64,000 nucleotides of DNA from Paraburkholderia sediminicola (lineage in GTDB: Bacteria > Pseudomonadota > Gammaproteobacteria > Burkholderiales > Burkholderiaceae), in the NCBI RefSeq assembly GCF_902859805.1, contig NZ_CADIKC010000012.1, positions 1 through 64,000 on the forward strand, written 5' to 3'. The position numbers were made by a program, and so were the translations under genes. Below, piece after piece: positions 17,125 to 26,311 of the stretch. The notes below the pieces were generated by a model that worked only from the letters and a program-made list of their open reading frames with translations, was not told where the DNA came from and made no database searches. Positions within the stretch are counted from its first letter, which is position 1; each line of letters begins with the position of its first letter.

Positions 17125-19395
17125 TCAACCCTTGCGTGCGTTTGCCGAAGCCACCGCCGTCATGTTGATGATCCGGCGCACGGTCGCAGCCGGCGTCAGG
17201 ATGTGCACCGGCTTCTCAGCGCCCAGCAGGAACGGACCAACCGTCACGCCTTCGCCGCCGATCATCTTCAACAGGTTGTACGTGATGTTTGCCGCTTCCA
17301 CGTTCGGCATGATCAGCAGGTTTGCTTCGCCGGTCAGCGTCGTGCCCGGGAACGCAGCCTTGCGGACTGCTTCCGACAACGCCGCGTCGCCGTGCATCTC
17401 ACCGTCGATCTCGAGCGAAGGCGCACGCTCAGCGATCAGCTTGCGAGCTGCCGCCATACGTTGCGACGACGACGACGGCGCGCTGCCGAAATTCGAATTC
17501 GACAGCAACGCAACCTTCGGCGTGATGCCAAACTTTTCGATTTCGCGCGAAGCCAGCATCGTCATGTCGGCGAGCTGTTCGGCGGTCGGCGTTTCGTTCA
17601 CGTACGTATCGCAGATAAACAGATTGCGGCCCGGCAACATCAGCAGGTTCATGGCAGCGAAGTTCTGCACGTTGTCTGCTTTACCGAGCACCTGTTCAAT
17701 GAACTTCAGATGCGCGTGGTACTGGCCGATCATCCCGCAGATCATGCCGTCGGCCTGGCCGAGGCGCACAAGGATCGCACCGATCAGCGTGTTGAACTTG
17801 CGCATCGCGGCCTTCGCGACGTCCGGCGTGACGCCTTCGCGCGCGCCGAGTTCGTGATACGCCTGCCAGCATTGCTGATAGCGCGGATCGTCTTCCGGAT
17901 CGACAACCTCGAAGTCTTCACCGCACTTCAGCTTCGAGCCCATCTTCTTCAGACGCATCTCGATCACGGACGGACGGCCGACCAGAATCGGCTTGGCAAT
18001 CTTTTCCAGCAGCACGAATTGCGCGGCGCGCAGCACGCGCTCGTCTTCACCTTCGGCGAACACGATACGAGCCGGCTCCGACTTCGCCGCAGCAAACACC
18101 GGACGCATCACCATGCCGGTGCGGTACACGGTCGTGCCGAGTTCTTCGCGATACGCGTCCATGTCCTTGATCGGACGGGTTGCGACGCCCGAATCCATCG
18201 CGGCTTGCGCGACAGCCGGCGCAATCTTGATGATCAGACGCGGATCGAACGGCTTCGGAATCAGGTATTCCGGGCCGAATTCGAGCGAGTGGCCTTCGTA
18301 CGCCTTGGCCACTTCATCGCCCTGATCGGTTTCTTCCGCCAATTCTGCAATCGCGCGCACACACGCGAGCTTCATTTCTTCCGTGATCGTGGTGGCGCCG
18401 ACATCCAGCGCGCCGCGGAAGATGAACGGGAAGCACAGCACGTTGTTGACCTGGTTCGGGTAGTCCGAACGGCCCGTTGCGATGATGCAGTCAGGGCGCA
18501 CCTTCTTCGCTTCTTCCGGGCGGATTTCCGGTTCCGGATTCGCCAGCGCCAGAATCAGCGGCTGGGTGCCCATTTCGACGACCATTTCCGGCTTCAGCAC
18601 GCCGGCGCTCGAGCAGCCGAGGAACACGTCAGCGCCGCGAATCGCGTCAGCCAGCGTGCGCGCTTCGGTGTTCGCCGCGTAACGTTCCTTCGACGGATCC
18701 AGATTGCCGCGGCCTTCGTAGATCACGCCCTTCGAGTCGGTGACCAGCACGTTCTTTTTCGACAGGCCCAGATTCACCAGCAGATCCAGACACGCGATTG
18801 CCGCAGCGCCCGCGCCCGAACACACCAGCTTCACTTCGTCGAGTTTCTTGCCGACCACTTTCAGGCCGTTCAGGATCGCCGCCGAAGCGATGATCGCGGT
18901 GCCGTGCTGATCGTCGTGGAAGACCGGAATCTTCATGCGCTCGCGCAGCTTCTTCTCGATGTAGAAGCATTCCGGCGCCTTGATGTCTTCCAGGTTGATG
19001 CCGCCCAGCGTGGGCTCGAGCATCGCGATCGCTTCAACCAGCTTGTCCGGGTCGGATTCGCTCAGTTCGATGTCGAACACGTCAATGCCGGCGAACTTCT
19101 TGAACAGGCAACCCTTGCCTTCCATCACCGGCTTCGCGGCGAGCGGGCCGATATTGCCGAGACCGAGCACGGCCGTACCGTTCGTGATCACGCCGACCAG
19201 GTTGCCGCGCGAGGTGTACTTCTGCGCGTCGAGCGGGTCTTCGTAGATCGCCATGCAGGCCGCGGCGACGCCCGGCGAGTACGCGAGCGACAAGTCGAGC
19301 TGGTTCGACAGTGGCTTGGTGGGCGTGACCGAAATCTTGCCGGGCTTCGGAAACTGGTGGTAGGCGAGAGCGCTTTGCTTAAGTTGTTCGTCCAT
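17125..19395 (-). CDS. maeB: NADP-dependent malic enzyme, MaeB type
   Basis: A 756-residue two-domain malic enzyme: oxidative decarboxylation of malate to pyruvate with NADP. Residues 1-~430 carry the malic domain (SPGVAAAC, GLGNIGPLAAKPVMEGK, FHDDQHGTAI, GAGAAAIACLDLL). Residues ~430-756 form a phosphotransacetylase-like domain (AEGEDERVLRAAQ, GEANLLIMPNVEAANI), which in MaeB is regulatory (acetyl-CoA binding) rather than catalytic. Full length. Its own terminator lies at 17011. Gluconeogenic/NADPH role; transcribed alone. Confidence 0.95.
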   Translation of the reverse strand: MDEQLKQSALAYHQFPKPGKISVTPTKPLSNQLDLSLAYSPGVAAACMAIYEDPLDAQKYTSRGNLVGVITNGTAVLGLGNIGPLAAKPVMEGKGCLFKKFAGIDVFDIELSESDPDKLVEAIAMLEPTLGGINLEDIKAPECFYIEKKLRERMKIPVFHDDQHGTAIIASAAILNGLKVVGKKLDEVKLVCSGAGAAAIACLDLLVNLGLSKKNVLVTDSKGVIYEGRGNLDPSKERYAANTEARTLADAIRGADVFLGCSSAGVLKPEMVVEMGTQPLILALANPEPEIRPEEAKKVRPDCIIATGRSDYPNQVNNVLCFPFIFRGALDVGATTITEEMKLACVRAIAELAEETDQGDEVAKAYEGHSLEFGPEYLIPKPFDPRLIIKIAPAVAQAAMDSGVATRPIKDMDAYREELGTTVYRTGMVMRPVFAAAKSEPARIVFAEGEDERVLRAAQFVLLEKIAKPILVGRPSVIEMRLKKMGSKLKCGEDFEVVDPEDDPRYQQCWQAYHELGAREGVTPDVAKAAMRKFNTLIGAILVRLGQADGMICGMIGQYHAHLKFIEQVLGKADNVQNFAAMNLLMLPGRNLFICDTYVNETPTAEQLADMTMLASREIEKFGITPKVALLSNSNFGSAPSSSSQRMAAARKLIAERAPSLEIDGEMHGDAALSEAVRKAAFPGTTLTGEANLLIMPNVEAANITYNLLKMIGGEGVTVGPFLLGAEKPVHILTPAATVRRIINMTAVASANARKG

Positions 19396-19730
19396 TTTTT
19401 AGCCTGCGAGACGTAAGTAATTGGGCCCGGCACACTGCACCGTTGGCGTCGCGTACGTCTATCGAATGGATAATCGACTGCGGCGGTTTTCGCATGCGCC
19501 GGTTGGGCGCGGCGTCGAACCTCGGCGAAGGGCAAGACGGTGCGGAGTGCTACGCGGGTCGGTTAGTGTACACCCCGAATGCGTCGATGCACTGAGTGGT
19601 TAACATGGCTCGCCATCGGCGAAACAGCCGCCAGCAATGCTGCAGCGCCGCATCCGGCGATCATTGAGCGTGTGACCGCGCGTGCCGTATGGCCAGGTCG
19701 AGCATGGGTCAGGCGTGAGTCACCCGCATG
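19396..19730. other. intergenic region upstream of maeB
   Basis: About 335 bases between the MFS gene end and the maeB start, both minus-strand. It presumably holds the maeB promoter. I see no clear -35/-10 pair, hairpin or gene; small open frames here are not supported. Confidence 0.5.
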
Positions 19731-20963
19731 TCATTCGAGCTCGGCGCCGCGTCGTTCGGGGATCAGAAAAAGCGTCGCGAAGACGTCGAGCAGATAGATC
19801 GACGCGAGCAACGCGAGTGCGGCGCCGAACGAATAGCGCGCGGCCAACGCGCCTACGACCACCGGTCCGAAACCGCCAACCGCCCGGCCGACGTTGAACA
19901 GCACGTTCTGCGCGGTGGCGCGCGCATCGGTCGGATAAAGCTCGGAAATCAGCGCGCCATAGCCGCCAATCATCCCGTTGACGAACACGCCCATCGCCGC
20001 GCCGCCGATCAGCAGTGCCACCGGCGTGCTCAGATGAGCGTAGACGAATACCATCACCACCGCGCCCACCTGGTAGAACAGGAACGTCGGCTTGCGGCCG
20101 AAACGATCGGCGGCCACGCCGAACAGCCAGATGCCGCACGCCATGCCGAGCACCGTCACGGCGGTCCACACGCCGGACTTGGTCAGCGAATAGCCGAATG
20201 TTTTCGACAGATAGCTCGGAAGCCAGATCATCAGACCGTAATAGCCGAAGTTCTGCGCTGAACAGAGAATCGCAACGCCGATGCTGGCGCGCGTCGTGCG
20301 TCCGTCGGCCACCAGCAATTTCAGCGGCAGCTTGCGCATTCCACGTGCGACGCGCTCCGTGAAAAGCGCCGGCTCCTCGACGCTGCGCCGCACGAAAAAC
20401 GACACCACGGCAGGCAGCAATCCAAGCGCGAACATCCCGCGCCAACCGATTACAGGAAGCAGCAAAGGCGTCAGCAACGCCGCCGCCAGCACCCCGAGTT
20501 GCCACCCCAGCCCGACATAGGAGGACACGCGCGCCCGCTGCGACGCTGGCCACGCCTCGGCCACCAGCGTCATGCCGATGCCGAACTCGCCGCCGAGGCC
20601 AATGCCTGCAATGGTCCGATAAGCCAGCAGGTCGGTATAACCCTGCGCCAGCGCGCACAGTCCGGTGAAGACGGCGAAGATCAGAATCGTCCACGTCAGC
20701 ATTCGCACGCGGCCGAAATAGTCGCTCAACACGCCGAAAATCAGGCCGCCCGCTACCGCGCCGATCAGCGTCCATGTCACGAGCGAACCGGCTTGCGCGG
20801 AACTCAGATGCAGATCAGCGGCAATCACCGGCAGCATGAAACCGAGGATCAGCAGATCGAAGCCATCCATCGCGTAACCGAGCACCGAAGCGATCAGCGC
20901 GCGGCCGGCATAGCCGCTCCTGGCAGGTTCACGGGTCTCGGTGGCAGAAGAGGCGACAGTCAT
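19731..20963 (-). CDS. MFS transporter, proton-linked carboxylate/aromatic acid type
   Basis: About 410 residues with twelve predicted hydrophobic segments. Major facilitator motifs are present: GVLSDYFGRVRML between TM2 and TM3, and the repeat AADRFGRKPTFLF in the second half. The first helix with YAMDGFDLLILGF, where an Asp sits in TM1, is typical of the aromatic acid:H+ and sialate/lactate symporter groups. Start at MTVASSATE (20963); a start 7 codons upstream (20984) is equally open and neither has a strong ribosome site. Substrate unknown. Divergent from pyrE. Confidence 0.85.
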   Translation of the reverse strand: MTVASSATETREPARSGYAGRALIASVLGYAMDGFDLLILGFMLPVIAADLHLSSAQAGSLVTWTLIGAVAGGLIFGVLSDYFGRVRMLTWTILIFAVFTGLCALAQGYTDLLAYRTIAGIGLGGEFGIGMTLVAEAWPASQRARVSSYVGLGWQLGVLAAALLTPLLLPVIGWRGMFALGLLPAVVSFFVRRSVEEPALFTERVARGMRKLPLKLLVADGRTTRASIGVAILCSAQNFGYYGLMIWLPSYLSKTFGYSLTKSGVWTAVTVLGMACGIWLFGVAADRFGRKPTFLFYQVGAVVMVFVYAHLSTPVALLIGGAAMGVFVNGMIGGYGALISELYPTDARATAQNVLFNVGRAVGGFGPVVVGALAARYSFGAALALLASIYLLDVFATLFLIPERRGAELE

Positions 20964-21365
20964 TGAAAGCATTCCGTAGGACATGGAGGCGGCAACCCGG
21001 CAAGGCCGCCCAGCAAATTCGCGTGAGTGTAAAGGCGCGCCTGGCGGCTCACAAGCGGGCCAAAAAGCAGTCCAAAAAACAGCCCGGAAAGCACCAGCAA
21101 TACGGCTCCCGACGACGCGCGCACATCCCGTTCAGTGCGGCCGTTATGACCGCCATTCGCTGCCGACACGCACGACAGCCTCCTCGGGAGAGCCCGTTTC
21201 GGGTAAAATGTCGGGCTACGCGCGCAGCAAAAACTGGCCTGCACTCCACTGACCAGTTGCGTATTTGCCTATCAAGGCGCCGCCCATCATGGCGCGGTAT
21301 ACCCAACTTGCTGCGCCACCGGGCCTCGCGCCCGCTTCTCCTCGCTCACACCCAAGGATCCGCCC
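20964..21365. other. divergent region between MFS gene and pyrE
   Basis: About 400 bases. TAAAAT at 21204-21209 might be a -10 for pyrE, but I see no good -35. No gene is supported; a long plus-strand open frame here overlaps pyrE in another frame and is a shadow. Confidence 0.4.
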
Positions 21366-22052
21366 ATGACAGGCTTCGATCGCCAGACGATCTCCGACAC
21401 GACCGCCAAGATGCTGCTGGAAGTGCAAGCAGTGCACTTCAACGCGGAGAAACCGTACATTTTCACGTCCGGCTGGGCGAGCCCGGTTTATATCGACTGC
21501 CGCAAGCTGATCTCGTATCCGCGCGTGCGCCGTGGCCTGATGGAAATGGCCGAAGCCACTATTCTGCGCGACGTCGGCTATGAGCAGATCGACGCGGTGG
21601 CCGGTGGCGAAACCGCCGGCATCCCGTTCGCCGCATGGCTGTCCGACCGCCTGATGGTGCCGATGCAATACGTGCGCAAGAAGCCGAAGGGTTTCGGCCG
21701 CAACGCTCAGATCGAAGGTCTGCTGACCGAAGGTCAACGCGTCCTTCTGGTCGAAGACTTGACCACGGACAGCCGCAGCAAGATCAACTTCATCAACGCG
21801 CTGCGCACTGCCGGCGCGACAGTGAACCATTGCTTCGTGCTGTTCCACTACAACATCTTCAAGGAAAGCGTGTCGGTGCTGAAAGACATCGACGTCGATC
21901 TGCACGCGCTTGCCACGTGGTGGGACGTCTTGCGGGTTGCCAAGGCTAACAACTACTTCGATACCAAGACGCTCGACGAAGTGGAAAAATTCCTGCACGC
22001 ACCGGCCGAATGGTCCGCAGCACACGGCGGCGCCAACGCGACGCCGCAGTAA
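21366..22052 (+). CDS. pyrE: orotate phosphoribosyltransferase
   Basis: A 228-residue enzyme of pyrimidine synthesis: orotate + PRPP to OMP. Key blocks: KPYIFTSGWASPVYIDCRKL near residue 30, AGGETAGIPFAAWL, YVRKKPKGFGRNAQIEG (flexible loop lysines), and the PRPP-binding VLLVEDLTTDSRSK (about 125-138). Family-typical length. Followed by a strong terminator at 22081. Confidence 0.96.
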   Translation: MTGFDRQTISDTTAKMLLEVQAVHFNAEKPYIFTSGWASPVYIDCRKLISYPRVRRGLMEMAEATILRDVGYEQIDAVAGGETAGIPFAAWLSDRLMVPMQYVRKKPKGFGRNAQIEGLLTEGQRVLLVEDLTTDSRSKINFINALRTAGATVNHCFVLFHYNIFKESVSVLKDIDVDLHALATWWDVLRVAKANNYFDTKTLDEVEKFLHAPAEWSAAHGGANATPQ

Positions 22053-22080
22053 GCGCAACTGCTTGACCCGGATGGAATGA

Positions 22081-22119
22081 AAAGGCCGCCTGTCGATGAG
22101 ACAGGCGGCCTTTTTTCAT
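22081..22119. terminator. terminator between pyrE and the response regulator gene
   Basis: Perfect 14-base stem AAAGGCCGCCTGTC / GACAGGCGGCCTTT with GATGA loop and T6 tail; also has a moderate T-run on the minus strand, so it probably serves both convergent genes. Confidence 0.92.
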
Positions 22120-22164
22120 TGATCTCGCATCATCTCGCCCAGGCGGGCGAAGGGTTGAGCGCGA

Positions 22165-22854
22165 CTAGGATGCACTCCCGGTATCGTCGACCGAATGCGA
22201 CGAGAGATTCAGCAAGCCGTTACTCTGCGCGTACTGGAACAACTCCGAATCGCGCTCGATGCCGAGCTTGCGCATTGCCGTGTTCTTCTGCGTGCTGATC
22301 GTCTTGATGCTTCGATTGAGTTGCTCCGCAATCTCCTTGATCGTCATGCCGGACACGAACAGGCGCACCACCTCGAGTTCGCGCCGCGACAGCATCACAT
22401 CTTCGTTCTTGCCGCCGGCATTCATGCGCAGCGTATCGAGCGACGCCTTGACCGACGGGCTCATGTATTCCAGGTTGCGGCTGACGTGCTGCACCGCGAG
22501 CCCAATGTGGCTTAGGTCGTCCGATTTGTTGACGACCGATGTCACGCCGAGCTCGCTCAAGCGTTTGAGCAACGCGGCGTTTTCCAGCATCGTCAGCACA
22601 ACGATGGGAAGGTTGGGAAAATTGCGGCGCAGATAGCCGATCAACGGCAAACCGTCACCGTATTGGCCGCCTGGCATGGCTAGATCCGTGACGAGCACAT
22701 CGCACGCAATGGTTTGCAGCAGTTTCACCAGTTCGGTTGACTGTCGCGCGCGCGCGACGACTTGCAGGCCTGGAAACTTGAGCAAAGCTTGTTCGGCGCC
22801 GAACAGAATCACCGGATGGTCGTCGGCGACCACGACCCTGACTGGATCTTGCAT
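22165..22854 (-). CDS. NarL/LuxR-type response regulator, orphan
   Basis: A 229-residue two-domain regulator: receiver domain 1-~125 with acidic pocket D11/D12, phospho-acceptor D57 (VLVTDLAMPGG) and the conserved Lys in VVNKSD; LuxR-type helix-turn-helix around 165-220 (LSRREL...MTIKEIAEQLNRSIKTISTQK). Start at MQDPVRVVVADD (22854) after GAGGGGAGGG; the frame runs 15 codons further. Resembles BvgA/RcsB-type regulators. No histidine kinase is adjacent, so the partner is elsewhere. A perfect palindrome lies about 90 bases upstream. Confidence 0.9.
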   Translation of the reverse strand: MQDPVRVVVADDHPVILFGAEQALLKFPGLQVVARARQSTELVKLLQTIACDVLVTDLAMPGGQYGDGLPLIGYLRRNFPNLPIVVLTMLENAALLKRLSELGVTSVVNKSDDLSHIGLAVQHVSRNLEYMSPSVKASLDTLRMNAGGKNEDVMLSRRELEVVRLFVSGMTIKEIAEQLNRSIKTISTQKNTAMRKLGIERDSELFQYAQSNGLLNLSSHSVDDTGSAS

Positions 22855-22941
22855 TGCCCTCCCCTCGACAGATAAACCACTCTCCAAAACTTCTGACATG
22901 CCTTTCTATTCTTGGTACTTGAACTGATCGGGCACGCGCCT

Positions 22942-22957
22942 ATATTCGCGCGAATAT
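22942..22957. promoter_or_regulatory. 16-base palindrome in a divergent promoter region
   Basis: ATATTCGCGCGAATAT is a perfect palindrome between the response regulator (starting 22854, minus) and the PEBP gene (starting 23119, plus). Operator-like; the binding protein is unknown. Confidence 0.6.
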
Positions 22958-23118
22958 TTCCTCCGACTATAGCCGATTTCGCATCCGCCAAGCCCGCCGG
23001 CAGCAACAATGATCCGTCGCAAAGCGAATGTTAGACTTGATTCGACCCTGGGGCACAAAATAGGGACAATAATCCTCGCGAGGACAACCGCCTCGCGCCC
23101 TGACAGGAGAACCGGCAC

Positions 23119-23721
23119 ATGCGCTCGCGTTGCCTGGTTGTTTCGCTTGCTTCGCCATTCCGTCGTATGCCGTTCCTCATCTGCGCGATGCTGGGTCTCG
23201 CGCTATTCGTGGCGCATTGTCCAGGCGCATTCGCCGAGGGTGTGTTCACGCTGACCAGCGCCAGCTTCCGCGCGGGCGGTACCGTGGATGCGGCTCAGGT
23301 TTTCGATCAGGACGACTGCAAAGGCGGCAATCGCTCGCCGCAATTGACCTGGCACAACGCGCCGGCTGGTACGCGCAGCTTTGCGGTCACGGTATTCGAC
23401 CCGGATGCACCCGGCCGCGGCTGGTGGCACTGGGCAGTGGCTGCGATTCCGGCCACTGCCGACAGCTTGCCGGAAAACGCCAGTTCGTCGGGCTTCCTGA
23501 AGAAACTCGGCGCGGTCGAAGCACGCAACGACTTCGAGATCGACGGCTATGGTGGACCCTGTCCACCACCAGGCAAGCCTCATCGCTATATCGTCACCGT
23601 TTATGCCCTGAGCACCGCGGACCTGCGCCTCGCTCAAGGACGCCCGGCGCTCATGTTCGATCACGAGATCGGCACTGCCACGCTTGGCAGCGCGCGGATG
23701 GTGGTGAACTACGGACGGTAG
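23119..23721 (+). CDS. YbhB/YbcL (PEBP)-family exported protein
   Basis: A 200-residue phosphatidylethanolamine-binding-like (Raf kinase inhibitor-like) protein. Signal peptide in the first ~40 residues (hydrophobic MPFLICAMLGLALFVAHC, cleavage near AFA-EG), so periplasmic. Family blocks: SPQLTWHNAPAGTRSFAV, DPDAPGRGWWHW, YGGPCPPPGKPHRY. CAGGAGAACCGGCAC before the ATG supports this start. Ligand and role in bacteria are not established. Confidence 0.9.
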   Translation: MRSRCLVVSLASPFRRMPFLICAMLGLALFVAHCPGAFAEGVFTLTSASFRAGGTVDAAQVFDQDDCKGGNRSPQLTWHNAPAGTRSFAVTVFDPDAPGRGWWHWAVAAIPATADSLPENASSSGFLKKLGAVEARNDFEIDGYGGPCPPPGKPHRYIVTVYALSTADLRLAQGRPALMFDHEIGTATLGSARMVVNYGR

Positions 23722-23998
23722 CTGCCGCCGTCTGCATCCGACTCAAACTGCATCGCCTGCGAGCCGAAACGCGGCTCACACCGCGCCGGGTGCCGAGCAC
23801 AGACAAGTCGCGCCCTGGTTCGACACAGTGATGGGCGCTCGGCTCGCATCGCATTACCGCCGCGGCGGAATTTCTGTCATCCGCGCACGCTAATGTGCAG
23901 CAGGGCGGCGCAGGCGATGCTTGTCGCTGCCGCGCCGCTACATTCGCGTGCACCGTTGCCGTACTTACCTCTGCTTTTTCATCTTGCCGGAGAGTGTT

Positions 23999-24571
23999 AT
24001 GTCGAAAATCGTCATCGTTTATCACAGCGGCTACGGCCACACGAAGAAAGTCGCCGAAGCCGTGCTGGCCGGTACGCTCGAAGCCGGCGCGGACGCGAAA
24101 CTCATGCCGGTCGGCGAGATCGACGACACGGCCTGGACAGAACTGGCGGCCGCCGACGCCATCATCTTCGGCGCGCCGACCTACATGGGCGGCCCGTCCG
24201 CCGACTTCAAGAAATTCGCCGACGCGAGTTCGAAACCGTGGTTCGGCCAGACGTGGAAGGACAAGATCGCGGCCGGCTTCACCAACTCGGCGACCATGAA
24301 CGGCGACAAGTTTTCGACGATCCAGTACTTCGTCACGCTGGCGATGCAACACAGCATGATCTGGGCGGGCACCGGCATGATGCCGTCGAACACCAAGGCG
24401 GCGACACGCAACGACCTGAACTACGTGGGCGGCTTTACCGGCCTGCTGGCGCAGTCTCCTGCGGATGCCTCGCCGGAAGAAGCGCCGCCTCCCGGCGATC
24501 TGGAAACTGCCCGCATGTTCGGCAAGCGCATTGCCGACGTGACGGCGCGGTGGAACGCTGGGGCACGGTAA
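23999..24571 (+). CDS. flavodoxin-family NAD(P)H oxidoreductase-like protein
   Basis: A 190-residue flavodoxin-fold protein. FMN phosphate loop at the N terminus (YHSGYGHTKKVAEAV) and FGAPTYMGGPSADFKKF as second FMN loop. Similar to WrbA-type quinone reductases but shorter and without enough WrbA signatures to name it so. Start at MSKIVIVYHS (23999) with CCGGAGAG upstream; the longer frame is not family-like. Monocistronic. Confidence 0.88.
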   Translation: MSKIVIVYHSGYGHTKKVAEAVLAGTLEAGADAKLMPVGEIDDTAWTELAAADAIIFGAPTYMGGPSADFKKFADASSKPWFGQTWKDKIAAGFTNSATMNGDKFSTIQYFVTLAMQHSMIWAGTGMMPSNTKAATRNDLNYVGGFTGLLAQSPADASPEEAPPPGDLETARMFGKRIADVTARWNAGAR

Positions 24572-24872
24572 CGCAGCGTACGAAGGCTTGGGCCGGGAGG
24601 CAGCGGCCAGGCCGCACCACTCAAGTTGGGCGCGGCGCTCGACAGAACGCGTGCCGCGCGCCTCCCAACAAGCGCCGTCAATCTGCCTTGAACCCACTCG
24701 CATCGGCTGGCATCTGTCGTGTAACCGGTCACGCCGATGTCATTTTCGGCGCGCATCGTCGTTTTTTCACCCCGTTTTTTCACCCCGGTTCGCACACCCA
24801 CCGCTATCAGGTCTTAAAATAGCGTTCCGGCGCGGTGTCGCGCCCCGTTTCCAGCAAGCCAGTGAGATCGAG
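24572..24872 (+). other. region upstream of argC
   Basis: About 300 bases without a supported gene. Holds a short direct repeat of CGTTTTTTCACCCC (about 24760-24787) and a -10-like TAAAAT near 24815, probably the argC promoter. Confidence 0.45.
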
Positions 24873-25820
24873 ATGAGCACGAAAGTTTTTGTCGACGGAC
24901 AGGAAGGCACGACCGGCCTGAAGATTTTCGAATACCTGTCGCAACGCGCCGACGTAGAGATCCTGCGTATCGAAGAAGCGAAGCGCAAAGACCTCGAAGA
25001 GCGCCGTCGTCTCATCAACGCCTCGGACGTCACGTTCCTGTGCCTGCCGGATGTCGCCTCACGCGAGTCGGCCTCGCTGGTCGATAACGAGCACACCGTG
25101 CTGATCGATGCCAGCACGGCTTTCCGCACATCGGCGGATTGGGCCTACGGCCTGCCCGAACTGGCCCACTCGCAACGCGAGCGTCTGCGCACCGCGAAGC
25201 GCATCGCTGTGCCGGGCTGCCATGCATCGGCCTTCGTGCTGGCCATGCGTCCGCTCGTCGAAGCAGGCGTCGTGGCGCCGGAGTTCGCTGCGCACGCTTA
25301 CTCGATCACCGGTTACAGCGGCGGCGGCAAGAAAATGATCGCCGACTACGAAGCCGGCGGTAACGACAAGCTCAAGAGCCCGCGCCCTTACGCACTCGGC
25401 CTCACGCACAAGCATCTGCCGGAAATGGCTGCACATACGGGCCTGAAGTCGGCTCCGGTGTTCACGCCGATCGTCGGCGACTTCTACAAGGGCCTCGCGG
25501 TCACCACGTTCTTTTCGCCGAACCAGTTGGCCAAGAAGGCCACGCCGCAAGACGTCCAGACGCTGTTCGCCGAGTACTACGCGGGTGAGGCATTCGTGAA
25601 CGTTGCGCCGTTCGACGCGGAAGCGAACCTCGACGGCGGCTTCTTCGATGTGCAAGCGAACAACGACACCAACCGTGTCGACCTGTTCGTGTTCGGCAAT
25701 GAAGAGCGCTTCGTGACGGTCGCGCGCCTCGATAACCTGGGCAAGGGTGCATCGGGCGCGGCAATCCAGTGCATGAACCTCGCGATCGGCGCCGATGAAG
25801 AAGCCGGCTTGAAACGCTAA
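24873..25820 (+). CDS. argC: N-acetyl-gamma-glutamyl-phosphate reductase, type 2
   Basis: A 315-residue NADPH-dependent reductase of arginine synthesis, of the shorter type 2 class. Nucleotide-binding start VFVDGQEGTTGLKIFEYL, catalytic cysteine in AVPGCHASAF (about residue 117), and THKHLPEMAAHTGL. Start at MSTKVFVDG (24873), preceded by GTGAGATCGAG. Other arg genes are not in this window. Terminator follows at 25862. Confidence 0.95.
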   Translation: MSTKVFVDGQEGTTGLKIFEYLSQRADVEILRIEEAKRKDLEERRRLINASDVTFLCLPDVASRESASLVDNEHTVLIDASTAFRTSADWAYGLPELAHSQRERLRTAKRIAVPGCHASAFVLAMRPLVEAGVVAPEFAAHAYSITGYSGGGKKMIADYEAGGNDKLKSPRPYALGLTHKHLPEMAAHTGLKSAPVFTPIVGDFYKGLAVTTFFSPNQLAKKATPQDVQTLFAEYYAGEAFVNVAPFDAEANLDGGFFDVQANNDTNRVDLFVFGNEERFVTVARLDNLGKGASGAAIQCMNLAIGADEEAGLKR

Positions 25821-25861
25821 ACAGGTTTGAGACAACGACGGCAATTCGCCGTTTACCCACA

Positions 25862-25895
25862 AAAAAAGCCGGTCTTAACAGACCGGCTTTTTTGT
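25862..25895 (+). terminator. terminator after argC
   Basis: Stem AAAAAAGCCGGTC / GACCGGCTTTTTT around TTAACA; strong and near-symmetrical. Confidence 0.93.
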
Positions 25896-26311
25896 TTTAA
25901 AAACCTGCCTTCAGAATCCCTCTTTTTAAAGTTAATCAGTAGTAGCCCGCATTACTTTAAAAAGAAAAATCGGACTGCTCACCAACTGCCGGTAATTCAT
26001 TCCCCGAATTGACCCGCCCAGCATAGTTTGCCGCATAGGGAAACTCCGGATTTTTTGGCGAACGGTCGTTCGAAGATCATAGAGCCATTTTGCTGCAACG
26101 CTTGCCTGGCAAGGGTGTGCCGCGAAGCAACGATGTCGCTGCTGAACCCAAAAATCCTTTTTTGTTTAAAAGGGCTGCCAAGCCCCACATGGCATGCACC
26201 CGGCAAACATTTCGCTGTTTGAATCGATCTTTTTAGACGGCTCATTCAATTGACAGGCATTAATCGCGCAGCGAAATTAGTTCGCACAATTACAGGAAGG
26301 GAGACAGCAGT
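25896..26311 (+). promoter_or_regulatory. long AT-richer region before the DUF2957 operon
   Basis: No supported gene. Features: a perfect 11-base inverted repeat CTTTTTAAAGT (25922-25932) / ACTTTAAAAAG (25954-25964) with 21 bases between; an operator-like CGAACG-GT-CGTTCG (26059-26072) of the sort bound by TetR proteins; and a candidate promoter with perfect -35 TTGACA (26250-26255) and weak -10 GAAATT after 17 bases. AGGAAGGGAGA precedes the next start. Confidence 0.6.

Noticed and set aside
17056..19416. 786-residue plus-strand frame antisense to maeB
   Set aside because: His/Arg-rich shadow frame; the minus-strand product matches malic enzyme over its full length.
25997..26245. 82-residue minus-strand frame upstream of the DUF2957 operon
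   Set aside because: No ribosome site or recognisable composition; it lies in a promoter region with inverted repeats.
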